A DNA stretch of 20,819 nucleotides from an uncultured Lachnospiraceae bacterium. GTDB lineage: Bacteria; Bacillota; Clostridia; Lachnospirales; Lachnospiraceae. A program made the translations under genes and the position numbers. Below the pieces are notes generated by a model. It made no database searches and was not told where the DNA came from. It saw only the letters and a program-made list of their open reading frames with translations. This document shows positions 14,998 to 20,819 of this stretch, in pieces. The DNA is taken from contig CACZOG010000222.1 in NCBI GenBank assembly GCA_902782715.1, positions 1 through 20,819 on the forward strand. The letters run 5' to 3'. Within the stretch, counting starts at the first letter, position 1. Every line of letters begins with the position of its first letter.

Positions 14998-15900
14998 TCA
15001 CAGTACCGGCATCTGAAGTTTGGAATTCTGCTTAAGGAGTGCCACGCAGATCTGGAAAAGATCCGGTTGTTCAAACGAAACATCCATTCCGGCAAAACGT
15101 TCTGTATCTTCGGATAAAGCTATGCCCTCGAATCCGTATTTTCCCGCATGCGCCGAGATCATAAATTCCGATGCCGCTTTTTCTTTTTCTGCATCACCCT
15201 TTATAAGAATGTACTTTTCTTTTATGTCTGTTACGAATCCCTGCTCGAGAACTTTTCCGTTATCCATTACGATGATGTAATCAGTAACGTCTTCCATATC
15301 GGAAATATTATGGGTGGAAAAAAGCACGCTCCTTTTTCCGTTTCCTTCTGCGATATATGTACGTAAAATATCCGAGAGCATGTCTCTCATTAAAGGATCC
15401 AGCGCAGATGCGGGCTCATCGAGGATAAGAAGATCCGTCTTTCTTGCAAACACGGTCGCAAGCATGAGCTTCATGATATTTCCGTCCGAAAGCTTCGAGA
15501 TGCATTTTCCCTTTGGACCGAAGATCGAATCGTCGATATTTAATGCCTTGCAGATGGAATCAAATTTTTCTTTGTCGAAAGAATCAAAAAGCATATCACT
15601 TAATTCTCTGACCTGTTTGCCGTTCCAGTGAGGTAAAAGGTAATTCCTGGTTCCTGTAAATCCGATCCTTTCCATAATGCCGTCGTCATCAATCTTCTTT
15701 CCGTCGAAATATGTGACGCTTCCCTTATTGTCTCTTCTTATACCGCCGAGGATATTTAAAAGAGTTGTTTTTCCCGCACCGTTTTCTCCGACTAAAGCCG
15801 TCGAGAATCCTTCGGGTATGTGAAGTTCGGGAACATCAAGTTCGAATTTGCCGAATCTCTTGTTTAAATTATTTCCTGTAATAACGTCTGTATAATTCAT
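14998..15900 (-). CDS. Ytr-like ABC transporter ATP-binding protein
   Basis: A 300-residue ATPase. Walker A is GENGAGKTT (about 39-47), Walker B is LLILDEPASALDP with the catalytic Glu, and the switch His is in FSTHNISD. The signature deviates from LSGGQ: it reads LSDGNIMKLMLATVFA, as in YtrB-like and related transporters. The C-terminal 85 residues after the core form an extra domain. GGAG lies six bases before the ATG. It is directly downstream of the YtrA-type repressor gene (28 bases) and followed by two membrane proteins, the usual order of GntR-controlled ABC operons in Firmicutes. Confidence 0.9.
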   Translation of the reverse strand: MNYTDVITGNNLNKRFGKFELDVPELHIPEGFSTALVGENGAGKTTLLNILGGIRRDNKGSVTYFDGKKIDDDGIMERIGFTGTRNYLLPHWNGKQVRELSDMLFDSFDKEKFDSICKALNIDDSIFGPKGKCISKLSDGNIMKLMLATVFARKTDLLILDEPASALDPLMRDMLSDILRTYIAEGNGKRSVLFSTHNISDMEDVTDYIIVMDNGKVLEQGFVTDIKEKYILIKGDAEKEKAASEFMISAHAGKYGFEGIALSEDTERFAGMDVSFEQPDLFQICVALLKQNSKLQMPVL

Positions 15901-15928
15901 GATAATCTCCGTTCTGCTAAAATCTGCC

Positions 15929-16306
15929 TTACTCCTGTTCGGATAATTTAATAAGCACTTTAAGAGTTTCTATAAGTTCTTCTTCAGTCATTCCCGCAAC
16001 TTTCGAAGCCTTGATAGCCTGCGTTAAGTCTTCCTCGACTTTCCTTATGTGCTGCTCTCTCAAAAGTTCGCTGTCCTGCGCATTGACATAGAAACCTTTG
16101 CCCTGAACCGCTGTCACAAGTCCCTCGCTTTCGAGTTCCTCATACGCCTTTATGGTCGTTATAACGCTGGTCCTGAGTTCCTGAGCAAGTCCTCTTATCG
16201 AAGGAAGATATTCTCCTTCCTTGAACTTTCCTGAAAGTATTTCTTCCTTCAGTTGTTCGCTTATCTGTTTATATATGGGAATTCCGCTGTTTTGTAATAA
16301 TTTCAT
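15929..16306 (-). CDS. YtrA-subfamily GntR transcriptional repressor
   Basis: A 125-residue regulator with the N-terminal winged helix of the GntR family (about 8-75: IPIYKQISEQLKEEILSG, YLPSIRGLAQELRTSVITTI, AYEELESEGLVTAVQGKGFYV) and only a 50-residue helical tail. That short tail is the mark of the YtrA subfamily, whose members usually repress the adjacent ABC operon. GAGAGG lies eight bases from the ATG. A dyad covering its own promoter (16321-16357) makes autorepression likely. The inducing signal is unknown; in related systems it is cell-envelope stress. Confidence 0.93.
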   Translation of the reverse strand: MKLLQNSGIPIYKQISEQLKEEILSGKFKEGEYLPSIRGLAQELRTSVITTIKAYEELESEGLVTAVQGKGFYVNAQDSELLREQHIRKVEEDLTQAIKASKVAGMTEEELIETLKVLIKLSEQE

Positions 16307-16320
16307 ACAGGTTACCTCTC

Positions 16321-16357
16321 AACTGTTTATGTGTTATATATACACCCATATACAGTT
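16321..16357. promoter_or_regulatory. Dyad operator of the YtrA-type repressor
   Basis: AACTGT (16321-16326) and ACAGTT (16352-16357) form the outer arms, and GTGT...ACAC (16331-16345) a nested inner dyad around TATATAT. It covers the predicted -10. GTGT/ACAC half-sites are in keeping with what I recall of YtrA operators. Confidence 0.65.
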
Positions 16358-16366
16358 TTAAGTCAA
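16336..16366 (-). promoter_or_regulatory. Predicted promoter of the Ytr-like operon
   Basis: Minus-strand -35 TTGACT (16366-16361, five of six) followed after about 18-20 bases by the run TATATATAAC, which provides the -10. It lies within the dyad operator, 30 bases upstream of the repressor's start codon. Confidence 0.6.
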
Positions 16367-16394
16367 TACTTTTTCAAAAAATTTTTTTGAGCAT

Positions 16395-16433
16395 AAAAAA
16401 AACTGCCCGAAATATCAGGTATTCCGGGCAGTT
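16395..16433 (-). terminator. Intrinsic terminator of the amino-acid binding protein gene
   Basis: AACTGCCCG (16433-16425 on the minus strand) pairs perfectly with CGGGCAGTT (16409-16401), nine base pairs, with T residues continuing to 16395. It lies 18 bases beyond the stop codon and separates the binding protein transcript from the Ytr-like operon. Confidence 0.88.
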
Positions 16434-16451
16434 TGTGTAATCCGAAAATTA

Positions 16452-17246
16452 TTATTTAATAACGTCTACACCGTATGTCTCGCCAAGTTCAGCAAGCTTT
16501 CCGTTAGCAACAAGCTGGTCGATCGCTGCGTTAACCTTAGCAACTGTTTCTGTATCTTCAAGTCTGAAGCCGATTGCGTATTCTTCGCTCTGAAGGCTTG
16601 CACCGTAAAGGATCAAAAGATCGTTGTAGTCTGTATCTTCATTGATAACTGCTTTTGCAAGTGTTAAGTCAATAACTGCTGCGTCGCATGTGCCGGCTTT
16701 TACTTCAAGAAGTGCATCCTTCTGAGCCGAGCATCCTAAGTACTTGCCGGTGGAAAGGTGTGCATCTGCTTCGATCGCACTCTCTCCTGCGGAACCGCTC
16801 TCTGCACATACATTGATTCCGTCCATATCTGCAAGAGATGTGAACTTGTCTTGATTGCTCTTGTTGATAACAACAACCTGCTCGTTAACAACATATGATT
16901 TGGAGAAAGCCATATTCTGTTTTCTCTCTTCGGTAACTGTAAGACCGTTCCAGATGCAGTCGATCTTTTTGGACTTAAGTTCTACTTCCTTCTGGTCCCA
17001 TTCAATTTCCTGGAACTTAACGGGTACTCCTACGATCTCCGAAACGGCCTCAGCGAATTCTGTATCGAATCCGATAAGCTTTCCGCTCTCATCATAGTAG
17101 TTCATCGGCTCATAAAGTGTGATCCCGACTACTATCTCATTCTTGTTCTTAATGTATTCCCAATCCGTAGCGTTTTTGTCTGTACAGCCCACTAACATTG
17201 CGCCCATTAAAGCAGCAGCAAGTAAAACTGATAAAAACTTTTTCAT
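16452..17246 (-). CDS. Polar amino-acid ABC transporter, substrate-binding lipoprotein
   Basis: A 264-residue family 3 solute-binding protein. The signal peptide MKKFLSVLLAAALMGAMLVG ends in lipobox LVGC, making Cys21 the lipid anchor. The mature domain shows the family pattern: EIVVGITLYEPMNYYDESGKLIGFDTEFA-like opening with GFDTE, a KKIDCIWNGLTVTEER segment, and a second-lobe 'ESGSAGE' motif. It delivers a polar amino acid to an ABC importer, most likely the permease/ATPase at 13448-11876. It has its own promoter (17305-17333) and terminator, letting it be made in excess over the membrane parts. AGGAGG lies eight bases from the ATG. Confidence 0.93.
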   Translation of the reverse strand: MKKFLSVLLAAALMGAMLVGCTDKNATDWEYIKNKNEIVVGITLYEPMNYYDESGKLIGFDTEFAEAVSEIVGVPVKFQEIEWDQKEVELKSKKIDCIWNGLTVTEERKQNMAFSKSYVVNEQVVVINKSNQDKFTSLADMDGINVCAESGSAGESAIEADAHLSTGKYLGCSAQKDALLEVKAGTCDAAVIDLTLAKAVINEDTDYNDLLILYGASLQSEEYAIGFRLEDTETVAKVNAAIDQLVANGKLAELGETYGVDVIK

Positions 17247-17304
17247 TTATATATCCTCCTTGCTTCATCAAATTATTTGTTCTACTCTTCAATAAAGCAT
17301 AAAC

Positions 17305-17333
17305 ATACTATCAGTATATTTTGCTTCTGTCAA
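17305..17333 (-). promoter_or_regulatory. Predicted promoter of the amino-acid binding protein gene
   Basis: Minus-strand -35 TTGACA (17333-17328, perfect) and -10 TAGTAT (17310-17305, four of six) with a 17-base spacer. Its -35 is only ten bases from that of the divergent plus-strand promoter. Confidence 0.65.
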
Positions 17334-17346
17334 TTGAATTGAATTG
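17332..17346. repeat. Three tandem AATTG units between divergent promoters
   Basis: AATTG is repeated three times in a row and overlaps the edges of both -35 boxes. It may be chance or a binding site. Confidence 0.4.
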
Positions 17347-17372
17347 ATATCCTAAGCAATTTTAGTTATAAT
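17344..17372 (+). promoter_or_regulatory. Predicted promoter of the EAL-domain gene pair
   Basis: -35 TTGATA (17344-17349, five of six) and -10 TATAAT (17367-17372, perfect) with a 17-base spacer. Transcription should begin near 17379, leaving a leader of about 45 bases before the ATG at 17426. Confidence 0.75.
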
Positions 17373-17425
17373 ATAAGATAAACTTCTTGTAAAAAGGGAA
17401 CCTTGTCGGAAAAGACGGAGGTATT

Positions 17426-19345
17426 ATGTTTTATCACATAGAATTTGATATTGCGGCGGTTTTTGTTACGCTGTTTATCAGTTATTATGTAATATTCAAA
17501 AAAGGTTTGAGAAGACACGCCAACCGTGTCTTTTTAATCCTGCTCGCGCTTCATTTCGTAGCGGAGATTTCCGACATCTTCGGTTCACTGGCCAATAACT
17601 ATCCCGGATCCACAAGTCTTTGGGCTCAGGATCTCTGGAATTACACTTATCTTATCTCTCAGAATGTACTGGCTTTCACTTTTGTCCTTTATCTTTTTTA
17701 CCTTTTAGGATATGAAAAAAACAGAAAATATGCATTCTGGCTTCTCTGCATTCCAATCGGAGCGGAACTTTTGCTTCTTTTATCCAACCCGTTCCATAAT
17801 CAGGTATTTTACTATGATGAAAACGGCGCTTACCTTCACGGATCACTTTTCCCGATCCTCTACGGAATCGCTCTCGCATACATGATCTTTGCGGTATTCC
17901 TTGCAATACGTCACGGCAAAGAACTGACTCGCGGCAAATCCACCGCCCTTTTGTTCTTTATATTTATATCTTTCGTTCCCGTTGTTTTCCAGATGATATT
18001 CCCGCAGTATCTTCTTACACTGTTCTTCGAAACTCTGGGTCTGATGGGTATTCTTTTTACAATAGAGAACAAGGACGATATCATAAACCCGACAACCGGA
18101 ATTCTTAACCGTTTTGCTTTAGAGAATGCACTTGAAGAAGCAATGCGTGACAAGAATGCCACTCTTATTTCGATCAAGATTCCCAATCTGAATTATTACA
18201 ATAAGATGATCGGATTTGAGAACATGAACGAAATACTCGGAAAGATCTCGGATTATCTTGAGAAAACATTCCACGGCGATTCATGTTATGACTGCGGCCG
18301 CGGACATTTTGCAATCCTTTGCGGAGAGATCGAGGAAGAAGAGATCGAGGCACTTAAAAACAAGATCTTTTATCGTTTCGAGAAATCATGGGGCAAAGGA
18401 AAATTCTCGCTCGCTTTCCCCGTACAGTTCGGTGTGATCCATCTTCCCGAAGATGTTAAAACAATGGAGAATCTTCTTATGATCCTTGATGCCTCTTTTG
18501 ACGGCAAGGATTCTTCCGTCATGGACGTGGCAAAGATGATCTCCGATTACGAACGCCGTGTACTGATCGAAAGACTTATCGATAAAGCATTAAAGAATAA
18601 ATCCTTCCAGGTTTATTATCAGCCCATCTGGAATTTCCACACGGGCAAGGTTCAGTCGGCTGAAGCTCTCTGCAGACTGATCGACGATGAATACGGCTTC
18701 ATCGCACCCGATGAGTTTATTCCCATTGCCGAACAGAACGGAACTGTTCTTGAGATCGGTAAATTCGTTTTCGAGGAAGTCTGCCGTTTCTATCAGGAGG
18801 GACGACTCAGGGATCTGGGCATTAATTATGTCGAAGTAAACCTCTCGGTTATCCAGTGCATGAGCAGAAACTTAAAAGAGACTTTTGATTCGATCTTAAA
18901 GAAATACTCTCTTGATTCAAACTGTATCAACCTTGAGATCACCGAATCGGCTACCGTGGACAATCAGAAAGTCCTTATAAGCACGATCGATAATCTGTCC
19001 GATTCCGGCTTTTCATTCTCGCTTGACGATTACGGAACCGGCTATTCAAATATCGCATATATGTACGATATGCCTTTTACGATCATTAAAATAGATAAAA
19101 GCATTCTCTGGAAAGCAATGCACCCCGAAAGCGGCGAAGGCCAGAGAAATGCCGTTATATATCTTGAAAACACCGTCCGCATGCTCAAAGACATGAATTA
19201 CTCCATACTCGTGGAAGGTGTTGAAACATTAGAGCAAAAGATGCTTCTTGAGAGTCTGGAGTGTGATTATCTACAGGGCTATTATTTTTCCAAACCAATT
19301 CAGAAGCAGGTATTTGCCGACTATCTGAAGGTGGTAAACGCTTAA
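17426..19345 (+). CDS. 7TM protein with degenerate GGDEF and EAL domain (c-di-GMP phosphodiesterase)
   Basis: A 639-residue membrane signalling protein. About seven hydrophobic helices span residues 5-215. A GGDEF-type domain follows (about 220-375) whose signature is GRGHF (291-295), so cyclase activity is unlikely, and no RxxD inhibitory site is visible. The EAL domain (about 385-635) looks active: E413-A-L, the Asn in EVNLS, Glu in LEITES, DDYGTG (534-539), Lys in IKIDKS, VEGVET and LQGYYFSKP are all present. The expected reaction is hydrolysis of c-di-GMP to pGpG at the membrane, with the altered GGDEF possibly sensing GTP. GGAGG (17417-17421) lies four bases from the ATG. It overlaps the next gene by one base (TAATG). 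Confidence 0.92.
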   Translation: MFYHIEFDIAAVFVTLFISYYVIFKKGLRRHANRVFLILLALHFVAEISDIFGSLANNYPGSTSLWAQDLWNYTYLISQNVLAFTFVLYLFYLLGYEKNRKYAFWLLCIPIGAELLLLLSNPFHNQVFYYDENGAYLHGSLFPILYGIALAYMIFAVFLAIRHGKELTRGKSTALLFFIFISFVPVVFQMIFPQYLLTLFFETLGLMGILFTIENKDDIINPTTGILNRFALENALEEAMRDKNATLISIKIPNLNYYNKMIGFENMNEILGKISDYLEKTFHGDSCYDCGRGHFAILCGEIEEEEIEALKNKIFYRFEKSWGKGKFSLAFPVQFGVIHLPEDVKTMENLLMILDASFDGKDSSVMDVAKMISDYERRVLIERLIDKALKNKSFQVYYQPIWNFHTGKVQSAEALCRLIDDEYGFIAPDEFIPIAEQNGTVLEIGKFVFEEVCRFYQEGRLRDLGINYVEVNLSVIQCMSRNLKETFDSILKKYSLDSNCINLEITESATVDNQKVLISTIDNLSDSGFSFSLDDYGTGYSNIAYMYDMPFTIIKIDKSILWKAMHPESGEGQRNAVIYLENTVRMLKDMNYSILVEGVETLEQKMLLESLECDYLQGYYFSKPIQKQVFADYLKVVNA

Positions 19346-20442
19346 TGGTCCTCTGGTTTTATGTAGTTATTCTTTTTATATCTTTTATCTGCTGCATAAT
19401 TTATTACTGGAAAATGCGGAGTTACTTCTCCGTGCATTACACTCTTGTCTTTATTCTTGCTTTTCTCTCACATCTTTGTTATGTGCTGCTGGCCGTATCC
19501 AAAGATCTGAGAGAAGCGATCATAATCAATAAATTCCTGTATGTAGGCGGGTGCTATTTTGAACTGGTGGGACTCGTACTGATCTTCTCCCTCTGCAAGA
19601 TCAACATTCCCAAATGGATCCGTTTTATCATGGCGCTTTATTCGACCTTTATTTTCTCCTGTGTCATGACGGTCGGTTATTCCCCCATATTCTATAAAAA
19701 CGTGGACATTGTCGAAAAGAACGGAGTTACCGTACTTGTAAAAGAATACGGCCCGCTTCATTCCATGTTTTACATTATGGTCATCATATATCTGGTTGCC
19801 ACGGTATTTGCCCTCATATACGGCTGGTTTAAAAACCCCAATGTTTCAAGGACCAATCTCGCAATTGCCGCTTTTATGCAGATCTTCACCATCTTCTCTT
19901 ACATCGGAGGAAGAGCGATAAACAAAGATATCGAATGGGTTGCGCTGGCGGACCTCGTAAATGAGATAGGCTTCCTTATCATCATGGACCGTATCGGACT
20001 TTACCGTGTTGACGATCTGGTCAGCAGTTCGATCTTAAACGAAGGACACCTCGGATACATTTCCCTGGATTTCAAAAAGCATTATTTAAGTGCTACCTCG
20101 GTTGCAAAACATTACTTCCCCGAGATCGCAAAGAACAGGGCTGACAGGACGATCACTTCCGACGAGCTTCGCGAGCTGTTTGATACATGGATCGAAGAAT
20201 TCAAGAAAGAAAATGTTTCCAAAACACATATCTACCGCCGCGGCGGCTTCATTTATTCAATACATGTCGCACATTTATACGACGGTAAAAGAAAGCGCGG
20301 TTATCTCCTTGTCATATCCGATGACACTGCGCATCAGCAGCATCTGGAAGGGATCGAGCGCTACAATAAGAATCTTAATAACGAACTGATAGTTAAAACA
20401 AAACTCATCCAGGAACTGCAGAATAAAAAATCTGCCGAATAA
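19345..20442 (+). CDS. 7TM sensor protein with PAS-like domain and no output domain
   Basis: A 365-residue protein with about seven transmembrane helices (1-225) resembling the N-terminal 7TM domain of clostridial histidine kinases and diguanylate cyclases. A PAS-like region follows (about 230-325, GYISLDFKKHYLSAT to RGYLLVISDDT) and a coiled-coil tail (about 328-362). In relatives this tail leads into a kinase, HD or GGDEF domain; here the protein stops, and none of the three frames after 20442 continues such a domain. The ATG overlaps the stop of the EAL gene, with AAGGTGG ten to eleven bases upstream, so the two are translationally coupled. It may bind or sense together with the EAL protein in the membrane. 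Function is inferred only from layout. Confidence 0.8.
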   Translation: MVLWFYVVILFISFICCIIYYWKMRSYFSVHYTLVFILAFLSHLCYVLLAVSKDLREAIIINKFLYVGGCYFELVGLVLIFSLCKINIPKWIRFIMALYSTFIFSCVMTVGYSPIFYKNVDIVEKNGVTVLVKEYGPLHSMFYIMVIIYLVATVFALIYGWFKNPNVSRTNLAIAAFMQIFTIFSYIGGRAINKDIEWVALADLVNEIGFLIIMDRIGLYRVDDLVSSSILNEGHLGYISLDFKKHYLSATSVAKHYFPEIAKNRADRTITSDELRELFDTWIEEFKKENVSKTHIYRRGGFIYSIHVAHLYDGKRKRGYLLVISDDTAHQQHLEGIERYNKNLNNELIVKTKLIQELQNKKSAE

Positions 20443-20471
20443 ACTTACGCCCGGATATTTTTAAAATATTC

Positions 20472-20500
20472 TTGACAGACTTTTTTTCACATGTTATATT
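20472..20500 (+). promoter_or_regulatory. Promoter of the T-box leader
   Basis: -35 TTGACA (20472-20477, perfect) and -10 TATATT (20495-20500, five of six), spacer 17 bases. Start of transcription is expected near 20507, about 20 bases before T-box stem I. Confidence 0.8.
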
Positions 20501-20506
20501 TCGATT

Positions 20507-20789
20507 AATTTAATACATTAAACCGTTGATGCGGAGATAAAGGCAGTTATGCCCATACAGAGAATCCGGGATGCTGAGATCCGGGTACGAAACAGATTGT
20601 CAAATGGACCGCAGAGGGCGCAGTCAAATGTAGCAATACAGAGTATTCTGCGACGTACAGGCAGACGTCATTTGCCGGAGATATGAAGGTATCTCGCTAA
20701 GCGCACGAGTCAGATCGTGAATCAGGGTGGCACCGCGGATAGTATATTCGTCCTTGACAGAATCAACAGATTTTGTCAGGGACTTTTTT
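20507..20789 (+). ncRNA. T-box leader, tryptophan specificity (UGG specifier)
   Basis: A complete T-box riboswitch that senses uncharged tRNA and controls a downstream aminoacyl-tRNA synthetase or amino-acid gene. Stem I base is UGCGG (20530-20534) with CCGCA (20609-20613). The next helix GGCAGU (20542-20547) pairs with AUUGUC (20596-20601). The internal loop between holds UGG (20605-20607) followed by A, the standard specifier layout, reading Trp. The distal hairpin has an AGAGA motif. The T-box sequence AGGGTGGCACCGCGG (20724-20738) carries bulge UGGC, which would pair with a GCCA acceptor end; bacterial tRNA-Trp has discriminator G, an independent match. The terminator is GTCCTTGACA (20750-20759) with TGTCAGGGAC (20774-20783) and six T residues. 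The regulated gene lies past the window end, possibly trpS or a tryptophan synthesis or transport gene. Confidence 0.95.
20750..20789 (+). terminator. T-box regulated terminator
   Basis: A ten-pair stem with one G-U, followed by TTTTTT (20784-20789). It is exclusive with the antiterminator formed by the T-box sequence at 20724-20738. Confidence 0.9.
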
Positions 20790-20819
20790 ATTACTTTTTT
20801 CTTCTTGTAACAACACTTT

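Noticed and set aside
14978..15001. GTG start for the first Ytr-like membrane protein
   Set aside because: No ribosome site, whereas ATG 14977 has GAGAGG nine bases upstream.
20443..20471. Continuation of the 7TM-PAS protein after a frameshift
   Set aside because: No output-domain sequence in any frame; the promoter and T-box begin within 30 bases.
1..20819. Insertion sequences, CRISPR arrays, phage or toxin-antitoxin genes
   Set aside because: No transposase, integrase, spaced direct repeats or toxin-antitoxin pair was seen; the window is normal chromosome.

Overview
The window looks like chromosome from a low-to-mid GC Clostridia member, most likely Lachnospiraceae (Butyrivibrio-like). 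This is an inference from the gene content: a YtrA-type GntR/ABC operon, a T-box leader, lipoproteins with Gram-positive signal peptides, strong AGGAGG ribosome sites, a lipoprotein serpin and 7TM c-di-GMP/sensor proteins. Species cannot be named. No transposase, integrase, tRNA, rRNA or CRISPR array was seen.

Layout. (1) 31-795: an AraC-family regulator on the + strand, abutting stop-to-stop with (2) a minus-strand operon (5888 to 796) of two ABC exporter-type fusion proteins, each with an N-terminal four-cysteine zinc ribbon, flanking a DUF1854 protein. Its leader (5889-6172) holds a promoter inside a 14-bp inverted repeat, an unlisted 34-codon ORF with a perfect Shine-Dalgarno, and an intrinsic terminator placed before the first ABC gene. 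Part of the small ORF can pair with the terminator's 5' arm, which suggests attenuation control. (3) 6221-10064: three minus-strand genes, a PEBP/RKIP-domain lipoprotein, an AraC regulator and a lipoprotein serpin. Two families with known protease inhibitors therefore flank one regulator. (4) 10246-13448: amino-acid ABC permease and ATPase, then CorA and a CPBP-family membrane protease, as one minus-strand unit ending in a clear terminator. (5) 13579-16306: a YtrA-like GntR repressor with its ABC ATPase and two membrane proteins, with a dyad operator over its promoter. (6) 16452-17246: the amino-acid binding lipoprotein, separated from its probable permease/ATPase by the Ytr-like operon. (7) 17426-20442, + strand: a 7TM protein with degenerate GGDEF and intact EAL (c-di-GMP phosphodiesterase), overlapping a 7TM-PAS-like protein with no output domain. 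(8) 20472-20789: a T-box leader with UGG specifier and UGGC bulge, both pointing to tRNA-Trp; its target gene lies beyond the window.

The most promising undescribed element is the leader of the zinc-ribbon ABC/DUF1854 operon. Second is a long imperfect hairpin (7556-7601) that buries the ribosome site of the PEBP lipoprotein gene. The region is otherwise dense, normal chromosome devoted to transport, envelope and signalling.
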